Source: Hibiscus mutabilis (lineage: Eukaryota; Streptophyta; Magnoliopsida; Malvales; Malvaceae). From it: a stretch of DNA of 64,000 bases. The notes under the pieces were generated by a model. It had not been told where the DNA came from, did not search any database, and saw only the letters and a program-made list of their open reading frames with translations. Of this stretch, positions 25,751 through 36,934 are shown one piece after another (the first letter of the stretch is position 1; each line of letters begins with the position of its first letter). The DNA lies in contig CM033744.1 in assembly GCA_019671005.1 (NCBI GenBank), positions 2,322,208 through 2,386,207 on the forward strand, written 5' to 3'. A program made the position numbers and the translations under genes.

Positions 25751-26490
25751 CCTTTTCCTCTTAAAATGCCCATCTACCTTTCCTTTTACCTCTCTTTACA
25801 ATCTCCATCATCGAAGAAGAAACCCTAATTTCTTTAATCCATTTCATTTCATTTCCCCTAAGCCTTAATCCTAACAAAATTCCAACACAACAAACCCCCA
25901 AAATCCAATCTCTAAACCCTCTTCTCCACTCCTTAATCAATGCAAGCACCAAAAAGATGAACCCTAAAATCCCAACGAGTAAATCGCTTCTTAACTCTTT
26001 TCCAAGCAACAAACAAACAACCCTAGATGTAGAACCACTACGAACCCTAAAATTTTGTTCCCATTTCTTTTTCTCACTCTCCGTCTTTTCCATGGATAAA
26101 ATCTTCCTCCGTTGAAGCCATTCAAAAATCGGAGGCCTCCATCCGCAGCGACTAAATGTTGAAGGACCAGATCCAACGGTTGAGGTAAGATGTTGAGATT
26201 TGAAGCCAGAATTGAGATCAATTCGAGTGCTAAATTCACTGATCTTTTGGACCCGTATCTTCTGCTTTTTTTCTTGCACAAACAACCGGTTTTTGGATCT
26301 GGGTTTTGCGTGAAAGCAAAGAAGCAGCGGTTAAAATGGGAGATTTCGATGAACAGTTGAAATTTCGAAGAGAAATGGTTGATTCGAGAAATAGATTTAA
26401 GGAAATAGTGGTGAAAAAATTGGGATTTGAATTGAATGGTGGACTGCATTGTTAGGTTTTGAGTTCCTAAAAATGAATGGGTGAAAACGA
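25751..26490. other. Region with open but unsupported minus-strand ORFs
   Basis: Two overlapping minus-strand ORFs (170 and 174 codons) are open in different frames. The first resembles low-complexity Phe/Ser/His-rich coding sequence. I recognise no domain and see no clear splice pattern. It could be a first exon of a gene interrupted by the retrotransposon at 26491, or chance. No function is claimed. Confidence 0.3.
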
Positions 26491-26789
26491 CACCAAATCT
26501 CATAACAGAATTAAATAGAGGAAGAATCAGAAGATTTCAGATTAAGGTGAAAAAAGAAATACAGAATTAGAGAGAGACAAGTTTTTTATATATTCGATAA
26601 CGCCTACAGTAGGATAAAACAAGCTAAATACCCTAGGACCCCTAAACGACAGCGTCTCATCTCAATATAATTGTACAGGCTAAACGCAACGTTTCATTAA
26701 AGCTTAACAGACATTAATTAAAATTTAAAATATAATGGCAGCTAATTAAAGTAACAGTTTTTTTTCTTCTTCCATTTTAGCTCCTTACA
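26491..26789 (-). repeat. 3' LTR of the gypsy element
   Basis: About 299 bp. It shares with 31370-31675 the start caccaaatctca, the centre 'acaagctaaataccctagga' and the end 'tagctccttaca'. Differences are scattered across the length, which suggests an old insertion. On the element's own strand it begins TGTAAGGAGC but ends GGTG rather than CA. Confidence 0.85.
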
Positions 26790-26898
26790 ATGCCTCTTCC
26801 TTCAACAATTCTTGACCTCAAGGATTAAAGTTTGGAAATTGTAATTGTAGTTAATAAAGGACTTTTCAGGTAGCATCTTCAGGAAATGAGTTGGTCCA

Positions 26899-28140
26899 CT
26901 ACATCAATACCTCAGTAACAGTCTTATTCCCTCTTTTCCCAATCCTCCTTTTCAGAATTTTCAGTGTCTCTTTGCTTATCCCTCCATCTGGTCTAATAAT
27001 TGGCAACTCTAGCTGGCAGTCAGCCCCTCCAATGTGTTTCTTTAGCTGGGACACATAAAACACAGGGTGCACTCTTGATCCAACTGGTAGATTCAACTTA
27101 TATGCCACTTGTCCTATCCTTTTCAAAATCAAGAAAGGGTTAAACCATTTTAAAGATAATTTCTGGCAAGTTTTATTCTGCACAAACTGTTGCCTGTATG
27201 GCTGCAATTTTACGTATACCATTTTTTTTACTTGTAGCTCACAATCAATTCTTTTTTTGTTTGCTTGTGTCTTCATTTTGTCTTGAGCTCTCCTCAAATG
27301 AAATTCCAACATCTTGATAATGGCTTTCCTCTGCTGCAAACTTCTATCAACAGATTTCACTATTGAGTTCCCAGCTACATATGGTAAATGGACAGGAGGT
27401 GGTTGTCCATACAGTGCTTGATAGGGAGTGGTTTGAATGGCCGAGTGAAAATTTGTGTTATACCACCATTCTGCCAAGTGTAGCATCTCACCCCAATCTT
27501 TTGGCTTCTCCCCTACCATACACCTCAGATAGGTCTCCAAGCATTTATTCAATCTCTCACTCTACCTATCTGTTTTTGAATGATATGCAGTTGAGGGGGT
27601 GATTGTGACTTCAAGCTTCTTAAACATTTCCATCCAAAATATACTCATAAAAATCATGTCTCTATCACAGATTATGTTGCTAGACATCTCATGTAACTTG
27701 AATACATTTTTTATAAATATCTGAGCTACATCTTTGGCAGTGAAGGGATGTGCCAAAACAATAAAGTGATTATACTTGGTTAACCTGTCAATAACCACCA
27801 AAATCACATTTTTCTTCTTGAAAGTAGGCAAACCTTCAATAAAATTTATTTTCACTGAAGACCAAACTGAGTCAAGAATAGGTAATGACTGCAATAAACG
27901 CTTGGGATGTTGCAATTCATCTTTGTTCCTTTGGCATACTCCACATTCTGTAACCAACTGTTTTACTTTTTTTCTCAACCTTTTCCAGTAAAACACACTT
28001 GAAACTCTCTTAATAGTTGCATGGGCCCTTGAATGTCCTCCCATCACACTGCTATAAAAGTACTTTAGTAACTCTATTCTTAATTTTAAATCTGATCTCA
28101 CAACCAATTTTTCTTTTTTCTCAGTTGTCTGCCATCCCAT
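26899..28140 (-). pseudogene. Gypsy integrase with chromodomain-like end, broken
   Basis: The segment 28140-27562 carries the zinc-finger end 'CGVCQRNK' and the integrase core ('ILVVIDRLTKYNHFI', 'ITPSTAYHSKTDR'). A stop separates it from 27552-26899, which holds 'CLETYLRCM', 'LAEWWYNTNFHSAIQTTPY' and 'HPVFYVSQLKKHIG', the conserved C-terminal part. After the final stop the frame continues with a W-x-N-S-F-PEDAT segment resembling a chromodomain end. Integrase would join element cDNA to the host genome. It cannot work here because of the stops. Confidence 0.8.
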
Positions 28141-28149
28141 GAATACTTG

Positions 28150-29784
28150 TCATGTCTCTTATTGTCATCTTCGAGTTCTATAATAATCTTTTTTAATTTA
28201 GAATCCTGCTGCTATGTTGTCTTAACTCTGTCCAGTACATCATTTTAAACACTGCTGATTCTCATTTTCAAGCAACTTCCTACAATTGGCCTCCTAGAAA
28301 AAACATCAGCCATAATATTATTAATTTCTTTTTTGTAGCTAACATCATAGTCAAAACTCATCATCTTTGCTACCCATTTCTGTTGTGTTGGAGTTATTGC
28401 TTGGTTGCTGGCAAGAAATCTCAAACTTTGATGATCTGTTTAAATTTTAAAATGCATGCCAGCTAAATAAGGAGCCCACTTCTTAACTGCCACTAACATT
28501 GCCAACATCTCCTTTTTATACACAGACAATTTTTGATGTCTAATTCCCAACCCTTTACTGATAAATGCTATTGGCTTTTTTTTCTGCACCACAACTGCTC
28601 ATATACTCATCTCTGAAGCATCAGTTTCTACAGAAAACTCTTTTTCAAAATCTGGTAAGGATAAAACAAGAACTGGGCTCATTGCTCTTTTCAATTTCTG
28701 GAAAGCCTCTTCTTTTTCTTCACCCTATTTTCATGCTCCAATTCTTTAAAAGATTGGTCAAAGACCTAGCAATTACTTTATATCCCTTTATGAATCTCCT
28801 ATAATAGCCAAAGAGCCCTAAGAAATCTCTCAATTCTCTTATTGATGTTGGAGTAGGACAATCCAGTATGCTTGCCACCTTAGATTGATCCATAGAGATC
28901 ACCCCTCTTGAAATAACATACCCTAGATAGACTATTTCTTTAGCTTCAAAATTGCATTTACTCTTTTTAGCATATAATTTTTTACTCCTCAAGATTTCCA
29001 ATACTTTCCTCAAATGCAGTAGATGTGATTCCCAATCTTTAGAGTATATTAGGATATCATCAAAGAACACTAAGACTTTTTTTCTTAGTTGTTCCTTAAA
29101 AATCTTGTTCATAAGCTCTTGGGAGGTGGTTAGGGCATTAGTAAGCCAAAATGACATTATTAAGAACTCATATTGCCCTTCATGAGTTCTAAAAGCAGTT
29201 TTATAGATATCATCTTTCTACATTCTAATCTGATGATATCCAGACCTCAGATCAAGCTTGGAAAATATTCTGGCCTCTCCTAACTCATCCAACAACCCCT
29301 CAATTATAGACATACGAAACTTATCCTTGATAGTGGCTTGGTTAAGTTTCCTATAATCTATACACATCCTCCAAGAGTTGTCCTTCTTCTTAACCATCAC
29401 AATAGGGGAAAATGCACTGTTACTGTGTCTAATTACTCTAGATTCTAGTATCTCTTCCACTAATTTCTCAATCTCATTCTTTTGCCAAGAAAGATACCTA
29501 TAGGGTCTGACCTTGATCACAGCTCCCTCATCTACCAATGAAATTCTATGATCATATCCCCTTTCAGGAGGTAAGCCCCTCGATGCTTCAAAAATATCAT
29601 TAAATTTTGTCAACAATCTGTTTATTTCCTCTTGTGCTGAAACTAACCTTCTCTTAAACTCCAACTGAGCATCCAAAACCAGTACTGAAGCAGCATAAAC
29701 AGTATTCACCTCTCTAAATAGTTTAACATAACCCTTTGCCTCTACCCACTGATTTGGTTGAGGATGTAATCCTTGCAATATCAC
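28150..29784 (-). pseudogene. Gypsy reverse transcriptase / RNase H, broken
   Basis: 29784-29218 encodes the RT entry with 'MVKKKDNSWRMCIDYRKLNQ' and 'SKLDLRSGYHQIRM'. After a stop, 29157-28720 continues with 'ALTTSQELMNKIF', the catalytic box 'VFFDDILIYSK' and 'FLGLFGYYRRFIKGY'. In YxDD terms this is F-F-D-D-I. RNase H follows toward 28150 without a long open frame. It reads as one continuous ancestral polyprotein interrupted by several stops. Confidence 0.8.
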
Positions 29785-29937
29785 TGCTCTATTTTCTCCT
29801 TTAAATTACATTTCCATAGTTGCAAAATTTCATTGAATTGCCCCCAAGGTAGCTAACCATTGTACTCCTAGCATTACATCACTTCCCTTTAATAGCAGTA
29901 CCAAGAACTCAGTAATTAATTTCTTATTTTGCACCCT

Positions 29938-30465
29938 TCAGTTCACATCTCTGCATACTCTTATTGTTTTCAGAAAATTTTCATCTGCTATGGCCACTCT
30001 TAACTTACTTCTCTTTCTTGTCCTCAACCCCAATCTCTTAACTGCAGACCAACTAATGAAGTTGTAGGTGCTTTCAGAATCTAATGAAGCCACCAAAGTT
30101 TTGCCTCCAATCTCCATCTCCGATTTCATAGTTACAATTCTAGTTGCTCCCACATAGCCTGCAAAGAAATAGTTGGCCCTTTCAACTTAAGGCCTTTAAT
30201 ATTCAACATCTCTTCGTTATCTTCACAGTTCAGAAATTTCTCAGTTTCCCCTGCAAAAATTGTTTTTCCATGAGCCCTTGTGCCCCCAATACTTACATTC
30301 TTAATACTTACAGTACCAGAAGTACTCCTCTTTTGGACACCTGAAGGATTATTTATAACACTTAGACTAAACATGTTTCTATACCCACTACCAGATGCTC
30401 GGGAAGGTATACTGAAGGTAAAAGGTGCTACTGACTTCACCGCACTAGGGACTGTTTTCTTTTGA
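29938..30465 (-). pseudogene. Gypsy aspartic-protease-like region
   Basis: A frame at 30153-29938 reads 'VASLDSESTYNFISWSAVKRLGL', where the usual D-S/T-G of retroviral-type proteases is D-S-E. The upstream frame 30440-30132 probably is the gag-protease linker. The Gly is lost, so the protease would be inactive even if translated. Confidence 0.55.
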
Positions 30466-30744
30466 GTAGAAAAGAAAATTCATTCTAAATATTTAGCAAT
30501 ATGAAATGCTTCTATTAAAGTTTTAGGTTTCAACGGTTTATATATTGACTAATCTCCAATCTTAAATGATCTTTGAATAAAATGAGTATGTAATCATCGG
30601 TAGATTTATCTGATTCACCAGCCCAATGAATTCCTTATAGTACCTTTCTACAGACTCTGTCTGTCTCAGTCCCACCAATTCACCGAATGAACACTCAAAA
30701 CCCCCTGGTATGAATCTTTCCTTCATCATTGTTAGATACTGCTT

Positions 30745-31281
30745 CTAGTTCATCCGATTCAACTCTCCCAGGTTTCTAGTAACAAACTGATGCCATTGCA
30801 GTGCTTTTTCCTTTAGATAAAGCATCACTACTCGTACTTTGGTTGTCTTCGGCACCGATTTAGCCTCAAAATATTGCCCAATCTTCGATAACCATCCTTG
30901 AAAATCAAAACCACCAAACTTTGGGCACATTAGCTAGTACGCAAAATTTTAAGTGTGGATTTGTTCTCCCTGATGCTCGGTTCGAAGCCTGCCCACAGAT
31001 CTCAGTTGCCCAACTTGAAGGACATTCACAGTTTTTGGCGGCGCTGTAGTTTTTACTGTCTGGTCTACTGTAGTCTGAGCTCCATCCCCTTCAGATGATT
31101 GGCCTGGGCCTAACCCTAGTAACCCTGGTGCAATAATCCCTCGCATCAGAGTTTCTACAACCTTCCCGATTCCATCATCCATCATCTTCTTAAAATCTAG
31201 CATTATCTCGACCTTAAACTCTGCTAGCTTGGTATCTATCTTTTCATCGAATTGATTAATTTCATTTTGAAGCCTTTCCAA
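30745..31281 (-). pseudogene. Gypsy gag remnant
   Basis: The 31281-30949 frame begins with a coiled-coil-like N-terminus ('RLQNEINQFDEKIDTKLAEF'), and 30930-30745 holds the retrotransposon gag core 'KFGGFDFQGWLSKIGQYFEA' and 'YLKEKALQWHQF'. A stop lies between. No CCHC knuckle was recognised. Confidence 0.65.
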
Positions 31282-31349
31282 TTCAAGCTGCCAAGTAACT
31301 CTTTGGTTTCAATGACTGCGCATTTCTACCATTTTTGCCCGAAACTTGA

Positions 31350-31359
31350 GCTCTGATAC
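31350..31359 (-). other. Primer binding site of the gypsy element (tRNA-iMet type)
   Basis: On the minus strand, just inside the 5' LTR, the sequence reads GTATCAGAGC, matching most of the TGGTATCAGAGC complementary to the 3' end of initiator methionine tRNA. It is about 11 nt from the LTR edge. Confidence 0.65.
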
Positions 31360-31369
31360 TCTTATGACA

Positions 31370-31675
31370 CACCAAATCTCAGAACATAATTAAATAGAGA
31401 AAGAATCAGAAGATTTGAGATTAAAGTGAGAAAAGAAATACAAAATTCAGAGAGACAGAGAGACAAGTTTTTCATACATTCGATAACGGCTACAGTAGGA
31501 CAAAACAAGCTAAATACCCTAGGACCCCCTAAACGACAACGTCTCATCTCAATACAACTGTACGGGCTAAACACACTGTTTCATTAATGCTTAACAGACA
31601 TTAACTAAAATTTAAAATATAATGGCAGCTAATTAAAGTAACAATTTTTTTCTTCTTCCCTTTTAGCTCCTTACA
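31370..31675 (-). repeat. 5' LTR of the gypsy element
   Basis: About 306 bp, the partner of 26491-26789. It would have driven transcription toward lower coordinates. Confidence 0.85.
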
Positions 31676-31679
31676 ACGA

Positions 31680-32537
31680 ACTGAAAATAAATTAAAATTA
31701 GGGGAAAATCAAGCATTAAATGTTGATATATAAATTTTGAAACTTTTTTTTGAGGTGAATGATGGAATTGGAACCATTTCGGGCATATGAGTACCATGAA
31801 AATTTTCAAAATTGAATCTTGATGATTCACAAATCATTCATGACCCCAGCCCAAATGGGCATATGGATACGGTAATTTGAAATTTTTTGAACCGATTTGT
31901 GAACATCTCTAAGATCAAAATAAACCTTAAATTATGTGGTTGCCAAATTAACGTTAAAATATAGCAAAAAATGTATAACAAATTGACTGAATTTTAGTTC
32001 GATTGGTAGGTGGTTGTCACAATGTACGATGGGTACGAGTCTAAGCATTTTTAAACACGCAATATTTTTTAATTTGAGGAGTTTGATCACTACATAAGAA
32101 AAAAAAGAAGAAATTAAACCCATAACATTGCACTTTTTTATCAAAATTTGATTTTGATTTTATTTTTTATTTTTATATTTTCTTGATTAACTAATGTGGT
32201 AGCATATAAGATAAATAGTTCTATATTAATATAAAGTACACGTGAATTGTCATATGTCAATTCAAAACCGTTCAACATTCACTGTTTTAATCAACATTTT
32301 CATTAAAATGTGATTTGACATTTTTAAAGATTTAGATAAAATTTAACTCAAAAAATAATGATAAAATATGCAAATATTACGAGCTAGATTTATAATTGTA
32401 TCTAAAAGATAAAATACAATACAATGCAGCAATATAACAAAATTAAAGAAAATATGGTCCAAATTATTAACATAATAAAAAATCATAAATATAGAGTTCT
32501 TCAAATATGATTACAGTAAGATATCTAAATATAAAAG
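31680..32537. other. Gene-free AT-rich stretch
   Basis: No conserved coding frame, repeat pair or RNA signal was recognised. The short minus-strand ORF at 32144-31932 has no family resemblance. Confidence 0.4.
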
Positions 32538-32886
32538 GCTTAAATGAAAAATATGTGCTTAAAGTATGTCTTTTTTAAACTTTAAGTGTCTAAAGTATTT
32601 TTTTGTAAAAATAGATGCCCAAAGTTTCAAAAGTTAGAATTCTACGTGCCTAAAGTATTTTTTTTTTTGTAAAATAGGTGCCCAAAATTTCAAAAGTTAA
32701 AATTTTAGGTACCCCAAATATGCCACGTGTGTATTGATTGGTCAAAAAAATTTTAACACCCATTAACGGTCAAGCACCTAAAATTATAACTTTTGAAACT
32801 TTCGGCACCTATTTTTACAACAAAATACTTTAGGCACCTAAAGTTCAAAAAAGGCATACTTTGGGCACCAATTTTTCATTTAAGCT
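32538..32886. mobile_element. Fold-back element built of 'tgcctaaagtattttt' units
   Basis: The left arm starts gcttaaatgaaaaatatgtg, and the reverse complement of the right arm starts agcttaaatgaaaaattggt; the arms pair over more than 100 bp. Inside, each arm repeats a unit of about 60 bp ('gtgcctaaagtattttttt...gtgcccaaa'). The flanks share atataaaa on both sides, a possible target duplication. No ORF. The element at 41980-42375 uses the same unit. Confidence 0.65.
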
Positions 32887-33168
32887 AATATAAAATACTA
32901 AGTTATGTCAACAATCTCTAAGGCATGTGATTAAAACTTTCAGTTGACACCCTCATCTTCTATTAGGTTGTGTGTTAAAGACTCATTAGGGCCAAAATTT
33001 CCCTTCTCCTAAATAAAATTTTTTCAAAAAAGAAACCAAGTTATTCATATACCAAATATCGTCTTTAATTATTGAACAACATAAATGAAAGATGATCATT
33101 TTTAAATAATGTAAGGAATTCAGATTTTAATATTGTAAATAAAGTAAATTAGATTAAAAAATCACTTT

Positions 33169-33347
33169 GGTGCCAACAACTAGTTAGTATAGTGGGATGA
33201 GACACTATATCCCTTAAGCAAGGATAGGGGTTTGAATCCTGGCATTGTAAATGGAGTAAATTGAGTTGGGAGGGTCGCCCCGTAATGAGCCTCTATAGTA
33301 CCTGATCCGGATTAGTCAGTCAATAGGTTGGATACTAATAATTAAAT
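33169..33347 (+). mobile_element. tRNA-derived SINE with perfect 13-bp target duplication
   Basis: It has an A-box-like start (tagttagtatagtgggatgaga, about 33182-33203, read as two overlapping words), a B box gggtttgaatcctgg (about 33228-33242) and a body of about 180 bp ending in aattaaat. It is flanked by aaaaaatcacttt at 33156-33168 and 33348-33360, a perfect 13-bp duplication. It is a different subfamily from the SINE at 1.8 kb (different body and length). Confidence 0.8.
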
Positions 33348-33360
33348 AAAAAATCACTTT

Positions 33361-33954
33361 TTATCTTTACAATGTCTTATTCGGATTAATTAACAAATAA
33401 AATAAATCATACCAAAAAATACCTTTTAATTAAAATATTTAATATAGATATTTGCCAAAGGTGAAAAAATCATTTCCAAATCAATTCTTTGACAAACCTA
33501 TATGGTTTTCAAAGCAACACAACATTGAATGAGTTTTGAAATGGTTAAATTTAAAGAAAATGAATAACTAATAAATGAAATTCATATTTTCTGACTGGAC
33601 ACACTTAATAAAATGTATAATTAATAAAAGAATTCCAGATTTTTAGGGTGAACACATGTTCAGCGTTCACCCTAAACACTTACTACATCTGCCATTGGAA
33701 ATGCTAAGCCTTTTAAGTAATGTCAAATTTTTGAATCTTAATATTGTGAATAAAAAATTAAATTAAAAAACTTTTTGATTTAAATTAATCAATCAATAAA
33801 TTAATTATTTATATAAAAATATTTTTTATATGACTGATTTGAATCACAATATGAGGTAACATGTTGAAAAATAATAATAAAAAGGGGGTAGGTAGCATCA
33901 TGAACATGTTCAAAATTTAGACTTGGACTTTGGACTATTTTTAGCGATATAATC
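33361..33954. other. Gene-free AT-rich stretch
   Basis: Repeated short phrases ('attaatttatttatataaaa', 'tgaatcttaatattgtgaat') but no coding frame or defined element. Confidence 0.4.
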
Positions 33955-34227
33955 TGTTTTTTTATATAGAATGAAAAAAGGTACTACTACAGGCTTCGTT
34001 AAAAAACCCCCTAAATTTAAATGGGGAAAAAGAGTACTCATAGTAATACTTATACGGTCCGATCGAGCATGACGCTCGTCATAACCCTTATCGAGTGACT
34101 TACAACCGTAATCTACCTTAACTCAACCCTGTAAAAAACAAACCACTCTACGCCATGGATCATCAAAACTATTGAGTCTCGCTATCGACACACCATCCTC
34201 AGCATCGCCTTCTACCAGTGTCCCCGC

Positions 34228-34842
34228 CTACAGCTCCCGCTGCTCTTCCTCTACAACCGTGGCCACCACCCCTAGAGGTACCGCATAAACCGACCCTTCT
34301 TGCGTTTGATAGCGACCCATCGCAGCTAACCTGTCCATCACACGGTTTCTTCCCCGAGATATATGGCTCACACAAATATGCCAATCACGCTTCAACCATT
34401 CATGTATCTCACAAACCAACATGCTATCAGCGAGAATCGATGATGTACACTTGATTATCTCTATCACCTCCTTATTATCAGTCTCGAATTTGATGTATTT
34501 AAATCTGAACAACCATGCATGTCGCAATCCATCAAGAACCGCCCATAATTCAGCAATAAGAACCGGACATCTACCAATAAACCGAGCAAAACCATCTACC
34601 CAACCACCTCGATCATCTCTAATAGCACCTCCAATTGCAGCTCTTCCATCTTTCGGGCTATCCGCCGTATCCACATTCACCTTTACCCAGCCTCTTCTTG
34701 GTCTTAGCCAAACACTATAAGTACTAATCGTAGCAATTCCATTCGTTCCATTATGCTCAAAAACCTTAGTGCATTCCTCAATTAAACGACACCCTTTCTC
34801 ATACACACCCTCGTGTATGACACAATTCTCTTCAAGAACCAA
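34228..34842 (-). pseudogene. LINE RNase H domain (204-codon frame)
   Basis: The frame carries the RNase H acidic set: D in 'WVKVNVDTADSPKDGRAAIG', E in 'IAELWAVLDGLRHAW', D in 'KFETDNKEVIEII', and a late D in the 'SRGRNRVMDRLAAMG' helix. This matches the plant-type RNase H (RVT_3) found at the end of plant L1 ORF2. The frame is open but is cut off from the RT by stops. Confidence 0.75.
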
Positions 34843-35210
34843 ACAACACCTCGTCTTTCATAATAACCAACAGAAGATAGAAAATCTCATACTCTAATCA
34901 TATGTTGGGTACTCAGATCGACCTTCACCTTGAGGTTCTCGTGTAGCCATGTCTCAAACGGTAGTCATATAGCGATCCAGCTTATCAGGTCCTAAAACCT
35001 TTAACCATAAGTCCCGTGATATTGTACAATGTCGAAGTACATGATCGATATCCTCAACCCTATTACGAAAAATATTATATTCATCTAAAATAGCGAGATA
35101 CCTACGAACATGCTCCACATTTGTCAAATTCCCTTACCCTTTGAGGAACTCGCAAATAGCTGTGATCCACATGAATACCCTTACCCTTTGAGGAACTCGC
35201 AAATTCCATA

Positions 35211-36907
35211 TTATTCTCCATTTTGATACCCGACTCCGACCCTCAGAGTTAACAAGAAATCTATACGTCGAGGAAACCGTAAACTGTCATTTCTCATCCC
35301 ACCTCTAACCCGGTAAATCCAGTCTATAATGAGGTCTTGGTGGCGGTACTGTAGCAATCTTCTCCAACTCACCTGCCAGTAGTTGGAAACGCAACTTATT
35401 TCAATCCCAATCGCTTGCATGCGTAACCATATATGATACCATGGTTGGTCGGGGAACCTCATCCGATAAACACATAAACACTAATCTTCCACTCGCATCC
35501 AGCCAAGTATCGTACCAGAAATCCGTTTGCTTTCTATCATGAACATTTTAAACCACGCTTTCTTTAAGGTCTTCCCAAATGCTACACAAACCTTTCCATA
35601 ACCTTGACCAACTACTCATTGTCAGAGAGAGACAATAATTCTTCCACTCTATATTTTGCTCTCAGAACTTGAGTCCAAAGCTTCTTTCTATCCGAAAGTA
35701 ACTGAAACCCAATTTTCAACAGAAAAGCTCGATTCTGTTGGTGCACATTCTTGAAGTCTAACCCCCATCACCAATGGACTCATGCATAGTCTTCTATGGA
35801 ACCAAAGTAATCCAACCTTATCAGCTTTAGACCAGCAGACAAAATGTCATATAAAATTTTCAATTTTCTCACACGTACCCTTCAGCAACCAAGACGATGC
35901 ATGACATAGCATGGTATGGCCTGTAGAACCGCCTTAGCCAATGTAATTCTCCCTATAAACGAGAGAGATTTCGCCGCCCAGCCTGGAAGACGAGTGCGTT
36001 TTTTTTCCAACGGAAAAGCATAAGTAACATTTGTGACCCGCTGATGGAGTAGGGGAACACCTAAGTATTTTCCCAGATCATCCACAGCCTGAAATCCAAA
36101 GTCTCGGGCAATAGAGGATCGAAGCTCTGTCGGACAATTCTTTGAAAAGTAAATTTAAGTTTTATCAATACTAACCCGGTGGCCAGATTCTGCACAAAAC
36201 CTTTCCAACGTTTCCTTGATCACCACCACCTGATCTGGAGTAGCCTCAACAAAGAGCATCATATCATCAGCAAAAAAAAAATGTGATAAAAGTGGTCCAC
36301 GTCTCCTTATTCTAATCGGCTTCCAACTCCCTTCACCCACCTTCGCATCAATTGCATGCGTCAGCCTTTCCATGCACAACACAAAAAGATACAGGGACAA
36401 TGGAGCCCCCTGACGAATACTCCTAGTCTGTCGAAATACTTCCGTAAGTATACCATTCTATAAGATTTGTGTGGATACGGAGCGAACACACTTTATAATA
36501 ATCTTGACAGGAAGCCCTACGACATATAACGTTTCCTCAATATAATCCCACTCAAGACAGTCATAAGCTTTTTTTCAGATCCACTTTAATTGTCATCCAC
36601 GCCTTTTTCTCAACCTTTAACGCCATAGAATGCATAACTTCTTGTGCTATTATGATATTATCAATAATATGCCTCCCAAGAACAAAGATGGCTTGTGTAT
36701 CTAACACCCATTGAGGTAAAATAAAGGTTTCAAACGGCACACAAGTAATTTCATAATAATTTTATATAAGACTGAGCACAAGCTAATCGGCCGAAACTGC
36801 TTGATAGATTCAGGTACCTCAACTTTGGGAATCAAGACAAATAGTGTTTGGTTCACCCAATCATCCAAATCGTTATTCCCAAAAAATCGTTCAACAAAAT
36901 AGACCAC
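35211..36907 (-). pseudogene. LINE reverse transcriptase and C-terminal region, broken
   Basis: 36907-36701 has 'FVLIPKVEVPESIKQFRPISLCSVLYKIIMK' (RT motifs 1-2). 36400-36155 holds the catalytic box 'FFFADDMMLFVEA' and 'SGHRVSIDKT'. 36085-35882 has 'YLGVPLLHQRV' and 'LPGWAAKSLSFIGRITLAKAVLQ', the usual post-RT segment. 35462-35211 is a further fragment. Frames differ between pieces, so several indels and stops separate them. Confidence 0.8.
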
Positions 36908-36934
36908 CGACTCTCCTACCGTATCCTAGTTTTT

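Larger units (their letters stand above)
26491..31675 (-). mobile_element. Degenerate Ty3/gypsy chromovirus-type retrotransposon (Reina-like)
   Basis: Two direct LTRs of about 300 bp bound a 4.6-kb interior. Order on the minus strand: 5' LTR, PBS, gag, protease, reverse transcriptase, RNase H, integrase, chromodomain-like tail, polypurine tract (reverse complement of cctcttccttc at 26793-26803), 3' LTR. Target duplication is acga (26487-26490 and 31676-31679), or aacga if one base is shared. Short LTRs, total size near 5.2 kb and a C-terminal chromodomain-like W-x-x-x-PEDAT motif fit the Reina branch (inference). Stops and frameshifts break every domain, so it is dead. Confidence 0.8.

Noticed and set aside
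25761..26503. Two minus-strand ORFs of 170-174 codons
   Set aside because: They overlap in different frames, have no recognised domain or splice pattern, and sit beside a retrotransposon; not called as a gene.
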